A stretch of 64,000 nt of DNA from Fomes fomentarius (Eukaryota; Basidiomycota; Agaricomycetes; Polyporales; Polyporaceae), in contig JABYQN010000001.1 in NCBI GenBank assembly GCA_022606135.1, forward strand, positions 2,728,001-2,792,000, given 5' to 3'. Of this stretch, positions 46,620-57,325 are shown piece by piece (position 1 is the stretch's first letter; each line of letters begins with the position of its first letter). A program made the translations under genes and the position numbers. Under the pieces are notes generated by a model that worked only from the letters and a program-made list of their open reading frames with translations, had not been told where the DNA came from and did no database searches.

Positions 46620-47995
46620 TTATACCCTGTGTACGATCTCCTCTGCGCTGACTTTGCCCTCGCGCATGTACTGCATGCCATCGGGCACAGCAGTGAGCCC
46701 GCCCTCCCAAAACTTGATCGGTAGCGGCTTGACTGCACCATCCCGCACCAGCTTCGGAACCTTGAGCAAGAACTGCGCCATATGCGTCCGGTCCTCCTCG
46801 GACACAGGGTAGTGCGACCCGCCTAGGAAGTCGAACGCACGCCCGAGAGCAGTGTAAATGAGCGTTGCTGAAGCCGAAAAGATAGCTCATCGTTAGCCAA
46901 CAGTCGACGAGGGTGTAAAATGGATAAGGAGAGGGGCACGCTTGAACTTGACATCCGTCCTGCTCGTCGCACCATCCTCAGGCCCGAGAACAAGGATGAT
47001 CTCTCCGCCCGAAGGAGCAATGGTCTCAGCGGTGATGCGCTGTGTCACTTTCTCGGAGATCGTGTCGACGGCCTTCTTGATCGAATCCCCAGTCGCCGCC
47101 TTGATCTTCGAAACGACCTTTGGGTCCTTGTAGTCAAAGACCTCAGATGCGCCGAGGGATTTGACGAGGTCGAAGTTGCGTGGTGATGCGGTGGAGACAA
47201 CCCTGTAGCCCGAGAGGGCGGCGAGTCTGACGGCGAACTGGCCGACAGCAGCTACACGTACCGCGCGTAAGCGACTAGTAGACACTCGACGATCTAATGT
47301 GGCTCTAGGTACTCACAGCTTCCACCATAGACGAAGATCCACTCGTCACCCGATGCCTTTGCTGGAGGCTCAACAAGCCCCAGACGGGTTGGGTGGCATA
47401 GGGCCTGAACAGCAGTCCAAAACCTGTATCACAATAATCAGCAATCTGTTCCGTTCGTTGAGAGTGCAGCAACGGGTGTAACTTACGCGCAACCAAGCGT
47501 CGCGGCCTCGTCGTGGCTAAAGGTGTTATCCGGGACGACCCAAACAAGGTCAGCAGGAGTCTTCACGAACTCCGCGAAGGCACCCTCGTCAGAGAAAGCT
47601 GAACCATGCACGAAGCCTGCGACCAATTTTAGAACTCTTAACGTTCCTGCCTGTCTTGACTACATGACCAGAAAAGTCGCACCCAACGATGGACTCAGGA
47701 CGGCCGATGAAGTCGACGTCTGCAACAAGTCAAGACATTAAGTACCGTGTAGCTATGTATTATGTGCTGAGAGAAACTTACGCTTCCAGTCGGTGGGGTT
47801 CTGTGCGATCGAGACGGTCTTGATGAGAACATCGTGGTCTCCGACAGAAGGGACTGGGAGGTCCTTGATCGACGCACGGCGGTCCTGTAGAGGAGATGAC
47901 GGTTATTGGGTATATATAGGGTATAGCTCGACACCCACCTCTTCGATCACAACTGCTTTCATGGTCTGAGGAATGGTAATGTCGATAGAGACCAT
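46620..47995 (-). pseudogene. Enoyl-reductase/quinone-oxidoreductase-like MDR gene, copy 1, broken by an 8-nt deletion
   Basis: Near-identical relative of copy 2 (49024-50428). It starts MVSIDITIPQTMKAVVIEE (exon 47995-47939) and continues LPVPSVGDHDVLIKT, DVDFIGRPESIVGCDFSGHV, then after splicing SVGQFAVRLAALSGY, FDLVKSLGASEVFDYKDP and TALGRAFDFLGGSHYPVSEE to EEIVHRV. Compared with copy 2, where KIGDHVAGFVHG is intact, copy 1 lacks 8 nt between 47620 and 47621, so KIG is followed by a shifted frame and a stop within about ten codons. No splice pair rescues it. The lesion is not in a homopolymer, so it is more likely real than the single-base breaks elsewhere in this window. All other exons and splice sites are preserved, so loss would be recent. 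A TATATATA at 48087-48094 lies about 92 bp upstream. Confidence 0.7.
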
Positions 47996-49023
47996 GATCT
48001 CAAGATACGTTGTAACTGCCCTGAAGGTCAAGCTGGTGAGAGTATGGCTGTGGGTAGTGAGAAGTAAAGGTCCGTGCACCGGGGCGTATATATACATGTA
48101 TGCACACCTGCCATGCTATGTTCCATGGACCTTCAATAAAATCTGGGGTCTGTAAGCTTGAAGGTTCGGCTTCGGGCACTTTTGTCATCGCACTAGGTGA
48201 CCAAATCGATCGCTAAGCCAAACCTCAATCTTTCAAAGATGATGTAACCGTCGCATAGATCAAACACATTGCACCACCCGAGCCAGCTTCATATACGCTT
48301 TTCAAGGCCAGTTGAGAATTGCCGCGGTTGGGTTAACCATGACAACCCAATAGCGACATGCAGCCGACACGTATTGAGGGGATATCCGTCAACTTATAGC
48401 ATCTTGGCAGTAGCCGTCAGTCAAGCTTGACACTGTGGCAGTTCATATTAGTCTCCCCTAGGCAGACAGTATATGAGCTATGGATGTGGGGGAGGACGAT
48501 TGGCATCAAGGTTATATCTCATGTAAACAAGTACTTTGCAGTAATTACGTCATCCGGCTCGTGCTTCAAGCTCTCCGCAGGTAACGATGAGTATAAGAAA
48601 GTAGTGGCATGTGGGGCTATTGAATCTGCACGATGTGGAAGTTTGAACATCAAGTGAGTATAGGTCCAGCCACGGTTGGGTTGCACCAAGCGCTGAGCGC
48701 GTCTGTTCAATCTGTGTTGATCAACGTGGCTTACATAAACTTGGAATGGAAGTCAAAACGTTAATCCATTACAGTATGCACAAACCTTAAGTTTCAGCAT
48801 GGTGAAAGAGTAAGAGAATGCCCCAGATATCTGGCACTTCCTCTAGCCTCATCAACTTTCCGTTGAGGGCCGCCATCTGGCACGCCGTACCGAAGCACAA
48901 ACTTGAATCGCTGGAGGCTGCTCAACACGAGAAATTGGCTCTTGACTGATTACTACTATAGGAGTTCTGATGCTTTGCATCATCATACTATGGTCTACAT
49001 TGACTCTTGTACTTCACAACGAT
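47996..49023. other. Intergenic between tandem reductase copies
   Basis: About 1 kb with the promoter of copy 1 (TATATATA at 48087-48094) and the 3' flank of copy 2. No ORF recognised. Confidence 0.5.
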
Positions 49024-50428
49024 CTACACTCTGTATACAATCTTCTCCGCACTAACCTTGCCCTCGCGCATGTACTGCAGGCCATCCGGCACCGCAGCAA
49101 GCCCACCCTCCCACAACTTGATCGGGAGCGGCTTGACCGCCCCATCCTGGACAAGCTTCGGGACCTTGAGCAAAAATTGCGCCATGTGCGTCCTGTCCTC
49201 GATGGACACCGGGAAATGCGCTCCGCCCCGGAATTCGAACGCACGTCCGAGCGCGGTGTAGATCAGTGTCGCTGGCAAAAGGGGAAACAAACCGATCATG
49301 AATAACTAGTTCACAGTGCCAGCGCGAAAGGGGGCAGGGGCCCAACAGGGAGACACGTACGTTTGAACTCGACGTCTGTCCTGCTCGTAGCATCAGGTAG
49401 AGGTCCGAGCACGAGCACGACCTCTCCACCGGACGGAGCAAAAGCATCAGCCGTGATCCGCTGCGACTCCTTCTCGGAGATCGCATCGACGGCCTTCTTG
49501 AGCGAGTCCCCGGTCGCCTTCTTGATCTTCGAGACGACGTCCGGGTCCCGATAGTCGAAGACCTCAGAAGCCCCGAGGGACTTGACAAGATCAAAGTTGC
49601 GCGGAGAGGCAGTCGAGACGACTTTGTAGCCGGAGAGGGCGGCGAGTCTGACGGCGAACTGGCCGACAGCAGCTGCACGTACCGGGCGTAAGCGACTAGT
49701 AGACACTCGACGATCTGATGTAGCTTTAGGTGCTCACAGCTTCCACCATAGACGAAAACCCACTCGTCGCCGGGTACCTTCGCCGGTGGCTCAACCAGTC
49801 CGAGACGGGTCGGGTGGTACAACGCCTGAACGGCGGTCCAGAAACTGCATTGCGAGAAGTCAGCGTTCTGAGCTTGTAGTACGCAGGGGCAGGATCCTAA
49901 TACATACGCGCAACCAAGCGTGGCAGCCTCGTCGTGGCTGAGTGTGTTCTCCGGAACGCTCCAAACAAGCTCTGCAGGAGTCTTTACGAATTCAGCGAAA
50001 GCACCCTCGTCCGGGAAGGCTCCACCGTGTACGAAACCCGCAACATGATCACCGATCTTGGGACTCTTGACATTCTTGCCGACTTTGACTACATGGCCGG
50101 AGAAGTCGCACCCAAGGATGGTGCCTGGAGTGCCGGCCGAGTCGACGTCTACCAGGGTACAAGACTAGTTAGCTCTATGTAGTATAGCATGAATTATGTT
50201 GGGAGGAAACGTACGCTTCCAGTCCGTGGGATTCTGCGCGATCGAGACGGTCTTGATGAGTACGTCATCATCTCCAACAGGAGGGACGGGATGGTCGTTG
50301 ATTAACACACGGTGTCCCTGTGGAGGGGATGAGGTCCTTTCATAGAAAGGAAGACAACATTCAATGCTTACTTCCTCAATCACAACCGCCTTCATGGTCT
50401 GAGGAATGGTGGCGTCGATAGAAGCCAT
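49024..50428 (-). CDS. Medium-chain dehydrogenase/reductase, enoyl-reductase or quinone-oxidoreductase type, copy 2
   Basis: NAD(P)H-dependent oxidoreductase of the GroES-like/Rossmann superfamily, closest to stand-alone trans-enoyl reductases and ToxD-like proteins. It starts MASIDATIPQTMKAVVIEE; GroES-like half DHPVPPVGDDDVLIKT, SIAQNPTDWK, GCDFSGHVVKVGKNVK, KIGDHVAGFVHGGAF, HDEAATLGCA; Rossmann half VFVYGGSCEH region then SVGQFAVRLAALSGY, VVSTASPRNFDLVKSLGA and EVFDYRDPDVVSKIK; C-terminus MREGKVSAEKIVYRV. Zinc-binding residues of alcohol dehydrogenases are not apparent, consistent with a non-zinc reductase. Several 55-75-nt introns; no frame break. Partner pathway unknown: no polyketide synthase lies in the window. 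Confidence 0.88.
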
Positions 50429-50988
50429 GATCGCAGGATAGTGCTTGTTAGTTGAGTTTATATAGCGCGAGAGGGTGTTCACGTTGGAAGCGGGTCGGAG
50501 TCGTAGTGGGTGCTAAGGAGTAGGACGTTTCCAAGCGTATTATATATGTTCCCCAACATCTGACCCACGATGTTCTCATGGGCCCTCGGTGTATTGATAT
50601 ACGTGGATCTGTAATCCATGCTCGGCTTTCGGGCACCTCTGATTTGTAAGCCACCTTGGCTCTGCGATACTGACCGATCACTATATACGACACGTCGACT
50701 TTACTCCACCAACTGGGCCAAGTATGCATGTAGATTGGCTGGAATATATTCCGAGCGACGTGCTGTGATGCCCGGGATGACGCACAACCAGCTGACACGT
50801 TTTGACGATGTTCTAGTCTCCTCGTTGTCCATTGTAGTAAAACAGAGAAGTAGAATCACCGTGTGTGCTGGCCGGCTGCCACTGCAAGCCGCAGATGCTG
50901 AGACTGGTGTGTGTTATCAAGATAAGGTGTGATATGATCATACCTGTGATATGTGTACCGTAGCTCGAGACCATGCCTGCGAGAACGC
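50429..50988. other. Intergenic
   Basis: Promoter of reductase copy 2 and 3' flank of the ISCA2-type gene. A TATATAT-like sequence near 50540 is about 110 bp upstream of the copy 2 ATG. Nothing else recognised. Confidence 0.5.
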
Positions 50989-51919
50989 TCAAACCTTGAG
51001 CTCCCAGCTCACCCCGCACCCGCACCCACTTCCCTTGGACTATTGGAAGCGTCAGCATACCCAAACGGACGATCTCCGCATGCGCAGAAGAACTAAGAAG
51101 GGGGGCGAGGACAATGATGCCTCACCTGTGGATTATCCAGTACACGGAAGCTGCTACCTATTAGCTCGGTCGCAAAATCAATGCTCGAGCCTTTCAGCAG
51201 CGTCATGGACACGGCATCGACGTAAATATTCGAGGGTTTGATGCGCGGATGCGAAAAGTGGCTGTTGACGGCACGAGCACCTCTCAGCAACCAGTCCGAC
51301 ACAAATAAGGCAGTCTTTGGCGGTACGCACTAGTCCTCTGGCTCGCGCTCCTTCGCAAGTGCCATCTTGTACTGGTATCCATGACATCCGCCGCTCTCTA
51401 CAGCGACGCGCAGTGCCGCGCCCGGGTTATTCTCTCGTTGAGCGATGGAGCGTAATTGCTGTTTCGTGTGTTAGGGCTTGCATGAGTGCTTCTCTCGACT
51501 CCAACGGCGAGTATATGCGCATCAAACATGCTCACCTCTGCAGCCCTGTCCGTCATTCCCAATACCGCCTCTTCCGGAGGGACATAGTCTACTTCGGGCT
51601 CGTCCTCATCCTCATCTGCGTCCTCCTCCCGAGCCGCTGAAGGGGACGGATATGAAACCAGCTCAGCGTGGTATGTCTTCGGCTTCTGCGCAACAGCAGC
51701 GCGTGATGCGGCAGTCGAGACGAACGTCCTACGCTCGTGCCGCTCGCGCCCCAAACGAGAGAAGTTGAGCGCGGGGATAGAGCACCGGGATGCGGTCGAA
51801 GAGGAGCCTGAGGCGACAAGCGACGCCCACCTCCCCGCGGTGTGGACACTTAAGCGTGTACACCGCCGAGGAGCAGCGATGAACTGTCGAAGCAGATGGC
51901 TGGGGGATGTAGAGTGCAT
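50989..51919 (-). CDS. Mitochondrial iron-sulfur cluster assembly factor, ISCA2/Isa2 type (HesB/IscA domain)
   Basis: Acts late in mitochondrial Fe-S assembly, helping form [4Fe-4S] clusters. Four exons, 51919-51536, 51458-51331, 51261-51126 and 51039-50989, give 232 aa. The N-terminus (LLRQFIAAPRRCTRLSVHTA) is arginine-rich, as a mitochondrial presequence should be; a long variable region with an acidic EEDADEDEDEPEVDY stretch follows. The A-type carrier domain has LRVAVESGGCHGYQYKMALA, VDAVSMTLLKGSSIDFATEL, IGSSFRVLDNPQ and SKGSGCGCGVSWELKV, keeping the three cluster-binding cysteines. The exon 2/3 junction inserts HFSHPRIKPSN, where relatives have a short loop. It is divergent from the YCII-domain gene. 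Confidence 0.93.
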
Positions 51920-52266
51920 GATTGTCGGTCCAGCGAGGCAGCGAGGTCTCGCTGACCAAGTGACGAACGCGGACTGGACGTCGGAGACTCGGAGTCGGAT
52001 GTCCGGAAATTGTCCTCGGCTTGCCGGGCCGCTTCAAACAGCGCCTATCTAATCTTGAAGCTCTTAATCCACTTGACCTCCCAGCTTTCTCTCGACGGAC
52101 GGACCGCCCTCGGGCTCGATATATAAGCCCGGAATCACAATGGATGTGCTGCAACTCTTCCCTGGGCTCAGTCATCTACTACCTTTGTCCCCTCCTGCAC
52201 GCAGCGCCAACCTCGAACCTACTACATTGATAGTATCGCGGGGAGCCCGAGTATCAGACTGAGAAA
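51920..52266. promoter_or_regulatory. Divergent promoter, ISCA2-type / YCII-domain genes
   Basis: A 347-bp interval. TATATAAG begins at 52120, about 147 bp upstream of the YCII-domain ATG. No other signal recognised. Confidence 0.5.
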
Positions 52267-52756
52267 ATGCCGTACTTTTCCGTCTACGCACCCGACTACA
52301 CGGACGACGAGGCGATCAACCGCCGCCTCGCCGTGCGCGAGACGCACCTCGCGAACGCTGCGAAGAACCCCGCGATGAGTGCGTGGCCAACATATTGATA
52401 TGCATATGATCATCCATTCAATATTTGGACGGCGTGGGATATCGATGTGATATCCGTCCTTATGGAATCCATCGACCCGTACAGAACTGGGAGGCGCGAT
52501 GCTCTCGCCAAACGAGGCCCTCGACACCCCAGACGCGCCAAAGAAGATGGCGGGGTCGCTCATGATCTTCGAGGCCAGCAGCTACGCCGAAGTGAAGGGC
52601 ATCATCGAGGCGGACGTCTACTGGACTGGCAACGTGGTGCGTACCCTCAGGTGAACATCGCGCTTGGGTGCAAGTCTCATTGAGATGCGTCTGGCGATCT
52701 AGTGGGACAAGGAGAAGACCGTAATCACTCCTTGGGTGTCCCCGAAGCCGCTGTAG
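52267..52756 (+). CDS. YCII-related (dimeric alpha-beta barrel) domain protein
   Basis: Three exons, 52267-52378, 52485-52636 and 52703-52756, give 105 aa. The sequence MPYFSVYAPDYTD, RRLAVRETHLANAAK, KLGGAMLSPNEALD, MAGSLMIFEASSYAEVKGII and EADVYWTGNVWDKEK fits the YCII family: a ferredoxin-like fold with a conserved R-x(5)-HL segment and the motif MIFEA-S-x-A-E-V. Biochemical role in fungi is not known; bacterial relatives are linked to catabolism of aromatics. No targeting signal. Confidence 0.87.
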
Positions 52757-53108
52757 CTGAGTTTGCATGATGAAGGGCACGAGAATCCCGCCCCCAATCT
52801 GTACACTACACGCCTTCTATCGGTTTATTGCACGCAAAAAACAGATATCTGTCAACCTCGATCCCATGTGCTCGGCATAAACAGAACACGCAATTACTAT
52901 ATCTAGATTCCGAGTGTATGATACAGTGACAATAAGCTTACGCATCGCAGGAGACAGGGCATGAGGTCGCAAGATATTCTGCAGCATCCAGGGTCGTCAA
53001 ACGCGTCGTATCATCAGATGCATCAGCATCTGTAAGGTCGGGGTCGCCATCCAGTCAGCCCCTCAACCACCACAATCCAGGGTTTAGACAGCGGACAGAC
53101 ACCGCTGT
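52757..53108. other. Intergenic between converging genes
   Basis: 3' flanks of the YCII-domain gene and MFS carrier 3; nothing recognised. Confidence 0.5.
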
Positions 53109-55663
53109 CTACAGCACATATCGGAAGTCGCGGTTCTGGATGTCAGTGAGGTCCAAGAACGCCTAAGAGAGTCCCAATAGCACGAGCATCAACATCCAGC
53201 CACAGCAGATGGATCCAAAGCAGACGCACCTTGTCAACCTTCTTTTCCACGACCGTTCCATCCGATTGCTTCTCTTCGATGTACACATCCTCGTATCGCG
53301 TATCGGGACCCTCCTTCTCGCGCCGAGCATTCTCGCGAGCGAGATACACGCGCAGCGCGAGCAGGATGAGCGCAGAGACGGCCCAGCAAATGGAGAGGAT
53401 GAGCCAGGGGATGTGGTTCCGCGGCTGATACTGCTTCTTCCAGTACTGTGGCCCCGCCGAGTTGCCCACCGCGTACCCGATCATGACAATCGCGTTCGTC
53501 GTCAGCCGTTTCGTGTGACCGGCGGTCGTCGACCCGACCCAGGCAAGCATGACCACGAAGGGCGCAATGGAAGTGACTTGATGCGAGAAGAGTTGGGGGC
53601 GGGGAAGGGACATCAGGATCAGCCTCGTTCGCAGGCGAAGGATGGAAGCGAGACCCGGACTCACCAGCAACCCAGTACGAGAAGAGCAAACCTACTCGGT
53701 TCTCAGAGGGAAGCGTGTTGACGAGAATGGAGCCTAGAATGGCGACCGCGTAGGCCAAAACCGCCGAGTACACACGCCCGTTCTTCCAGTGCGCCGCAGA
53801 CGTGACAGTGCAGAAGATGACGACGACTGTAGCATGGCATTCATCCTTCTGTCAGTATTTCTGCTCGGCAGACCGCAGGACCCGTGGCACAGGGCAACGT
53901 GTCTCGAAAGACGGCCAGATGACGTACTTTCGACCGCTCCATCAACGCAACCGAGCAAGGTAGTTTGGAGCGGCGTAAAGCCAAAGCCGTTCACGATGAG
54001 CTGGCGTTGGTTGCTGAGCTGTACGTCGTGGCCATTCGATGAGAGTGGCGACGGCGGAAACGGAAGTTATGAGCGTGCGACAATCTCGGGCGGACTGGTC
54101 TCCGAGGAATGGACTCACAGAGTTCGTGACATTCCTGACAGTTCACCAAATGCGGTCATGTCAGTCTGAGAAGCATCATGCGGGGTGACGCAGAGACGCT
54201 CACGAGATGGCAGAGAAGAAGAAGAAGAACCATGTCTTTGGGTCTTTCAGGCACTCGATGAACCTGGCGATAGCATTAGTAGCGGCCTGTGCAAGAGAGT
54301 TTGAGTTCGACCCCCAAGCATTGACACTTACTGCTCCTTCTTGAAATGCTTGTTCTCAACGCCCGCCTGATTGACTTTGATGCGCTCGACCGCGACGACA
54401 CGTTCCTCAGCAGTGAGGAACCATGCATTCGCAGGAGAGTCTGGGAAGAAGAACCTAGCATTGGCAATGAGACCCAGATGAGACTCCCTGAAAGATGACA
54501 ATACACATCGAGATGGCGAAGCAACGCACCAGAATAGAACGGCAACCACAAGAGTGATGATACCGGTGATGATCATCAGCCTGTACGTTCAATTTGAGTC
54601 AATAATGTCAAAGCGAATGAGCGTCAGATGCCGAAGCAGGGACTAACCATTGCCACGCCTCGAGCACGTCGTGATGGATGTGGAGGGTCCCGTACGCCAC
54701 CAGTCCGAGCATGATGATAGCAGCGCCATTCATGAGAACTGAACTCTGCGTGAGCTACAGACACGCTGCGGAGCAACATGACACACGTACACCAGTAACC
54801 AACGCGTTGCGTCTGTTCTTGACGTGTGTAGAACATGCTTGTGACAATCATGAATCCAGGCGTGATGGCGCCCTCACAGATGCCGAGGAATGCACGGCAG
54901 GCGAAGAACTGCCCAAAGTTCTTCGCGGCTGCATGAGACAGCAATGCGACTGCCCACACAAAGATGTTGAAGCTGATCCAAGTAAAGTTGTTAAGTACAT
55001 GCTCGTGATGGCGGAGAAGAGTTTGTGTACGAACCTCATCCATTTGCCAACTGGCAGGTACTGGAGCGCGAGATTTTGTGGCCATTCAAAGGCGAGGAAG
55101 AAGATGTAGAAGATAGTGTTCAAGAGGTTGAACTGGGACTGGTTGATGTAATGTTTGGGGCCGTTCCTGTGTAAGATAAGATTAGAGTTGCGTCCACCAG
55201 GGGATGATGACACAAGGTGAAACCCACAGAAGACCGAGGACGGCTGATTGTCCCAGCGTGGTCTTGTCAGCGAATTGCATCCTGGAAGGAGCACAAAGTT
55301 CAATGCGGTTATCGTCGATCGGGTTCGGCAGGCACGAACATGTAGAGTACTGCGGAAGAACGTTAGAAAGAACACGGGGTGCGGGACGAATCCGGACAGA
55401 TTAGACAAAAGACTGACTGCACATGAGGGGCATCAAATGCCAGTCGATCTTCCTCCTGGATAGCACGTTTGGCATGCGCTTTTCGCGGGTCAGGATTTGC
55501 GCAGACGGAGAACACACCTCACGCGGGCCGCCTCCTGCGGGTCGAGGACGAAGTCCTGTCCTCCGGTGATATTTGCAGCTACATCGACGTCATGCGAAGC
55601 GACGTGGGGCCTGCGCTGGGCATCTTCAACGCTGCGTTTTTCTATTGAGCTGTCGGACTCCAT
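53109..55663 (-). CDS. MFS transporter, anion:cation symporter (Dal5-type) family, copy 3
   Basis: More distant from the tandem pair but of the same ACS family. It starts at 55663 (MESDSSIEKRSVEDAQRRPH); a cytosolic N-tail leads to RRKIDWHLMPLMC before the first span. Then YINQSQFNLLNTIFYIFFLA, FEWPQNLALQYLPVGKWM, FFACRAFLGICEGAITPGFM, VTSMFYTRQEQTQRVGYW, WQWLMIITGIITLVVAVLFW, FFFPDSPANAWFLTAEERVV, APFVVMLAWVGSTTAGHTKR and TTNAIVMIGYAVGNSAGPQY. The C-terminus AFLDLTDIQNRDFRYVL is typical of the family. There are many short exons, including a 16-nt exon at 54119-54134 that bridges SAIS to LSNQRQLIVNGFG in frame. No break found. Substrate unknown. Confidence 0.88.
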
Positions 55664-57325
55664 GGTGGGAGATGTGCGGGAACGGCTTGTCAGCTAAGGC
55701 AAGCGCTGCCGGGGAAGGGCGGGATGAACTGAGAGGGAGTAGAAGACGGTGTTCCAGGGAAGGGACGGAGGACATCCAAGCGAGGACAAGGAGGTTATAT
55801 CGTCGAGAGAGCATGGCCATTGGGCATGCGCTAGTTATTCGGCAAGGGGCCGGACTGTCAGTGTATGTCCCAGAAGTGGATACGCGCTGCGTCGAGCTTC
55901 TATCACACAGCGCTCAATGATGTCCTCTTTCGTGACTCTGATGATAGCTCCAGTCCAGACGCCCATACACCTCTCCGGCATATTTTGACCCGCTTCCTCC
56001 ACCTCCCTACGCCCGGTCGGAATGAACACAACGCGTTCATCTGAGGCTGTTCCCTCTTTCTCTACTTCCGCGCAGCGTCTTTCATCACCACAGCACATAC
56101 ACTCCTCCTTCTATCCATCCACCGCGCTACCCTACACACTCACACAACGCCCACAGACGAAGCATCCCGGCGGTGCTCGGCCGCATGCTCTGCGAGACCT
56201 CTATAGTGATCCCGAATTCTAAAGTCGCGTTCCTATCACTCGCAACGCCCAGCCCGTGGAATCATGAATGACATGTCTTATGGAAATCAACTTGATCGCC
56301 GAGGTATCTCAGGTCTCACCGCCTTGTTACGTTTCGGTACAATCAGGCACCGCTGCACCGCAACGATGTGCAAGAGCCTATGAAGGAGCGCAGTCTACGA
56401 GGCATGCAAAGTTTTGCATGGCGTTGGCAGATGCAGACGTCGGCGATGGCGAGAACAGGAATGCGTCTACGATATCCGTCATCTGGATTCTTGCGCCGTT
56501 TCAAGAAGCCAGGTCAAGGTTTGCCTGCTGCCATGCTGCGATAGAAGGTGGTATGCTTGCTGTTGCCATGCATATGCGGATTCGCATGCAAAACTTTCGA
56601 CTGGATATTTCTGTAGTTGATGTTCCCCCGAGACCGGAGGTTTACATACGCTCGCCTTTCGCACCTCGCCGAGTGTCAAGCAAACTGGGCCCTTCTTTCT
56701 TAATGTGTGCAGGGTCACGTTCGGATGCCCTCGGACGAGGTGCTCCAGGAGTCTAGACGTCTTGGGACTGTGGTGGGTGCGGGGAAGGCCGAGATAGCCT
56801 GTGCACCGAGGCCGCTAAGCCCCAAACAAGCACGCTCGGGCGGAGACGGCGTGGGTGTGGAAATCGGGCGCTCCGTCGATCATTGCCAAAATGAGATCGG
56901 TGGCACACCACGTACATCTCTCCTCCCCTTCAAGCGATGACCCGGACATTCTAATGTGGTTTCTTTAGCCACAATGTTGCATCGTTCCACAACGCATCTA
57001 GAACGTGAACATGCATCGGCTCAAGTTGTATGCATAGTTGCCCTGCTAGTGCAGTTCGTTGTACTAGACGCACTCTACAGTCATACACCATACTAATACA
57101 CGAACCATCCATCGTGGCAAACCACAACATCCTCCGACTGACCGGGATCTACAAGTATTTTCCGAGCAGCAATTGAGTCATCCAAGGCAATGTCATGCTT
57201 TCCAGAACTACCGAGCGTCCAGCGCGGGTCCTTGAGCCTATGTTCCGGCCGACAGTCGCGTGCAAGTAACCGGCCGCAAAACCATGTTGCGCAACTCAAT
57301 TGCACGGGTAAGTATACTTCGAGTC
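55664..57325. other. 1.7-kb intergenic region
   Basis: Contains the promoter of MFS carrier 3. A 66-codon ORF at 56022-56222 (+), MNTTRSSEAVPSF..., is rich in Ser/Pro/His without a family match; ORFs at 56268-56756 and 56707-56940 also lack motifs. No transposon or RNA gene recognised. Confidence 0.4.

Noticed and set aside
46620..55663. Secondary-metabolite cluster built around the enoyl reductases, an MFS carrier and the methyltransferase
   Set aside because: No polyketide synthase, NRPS, terpene synthase or P450 is present, and housekeeping genes (ISCA2-type, YCII) lie between the candidates.
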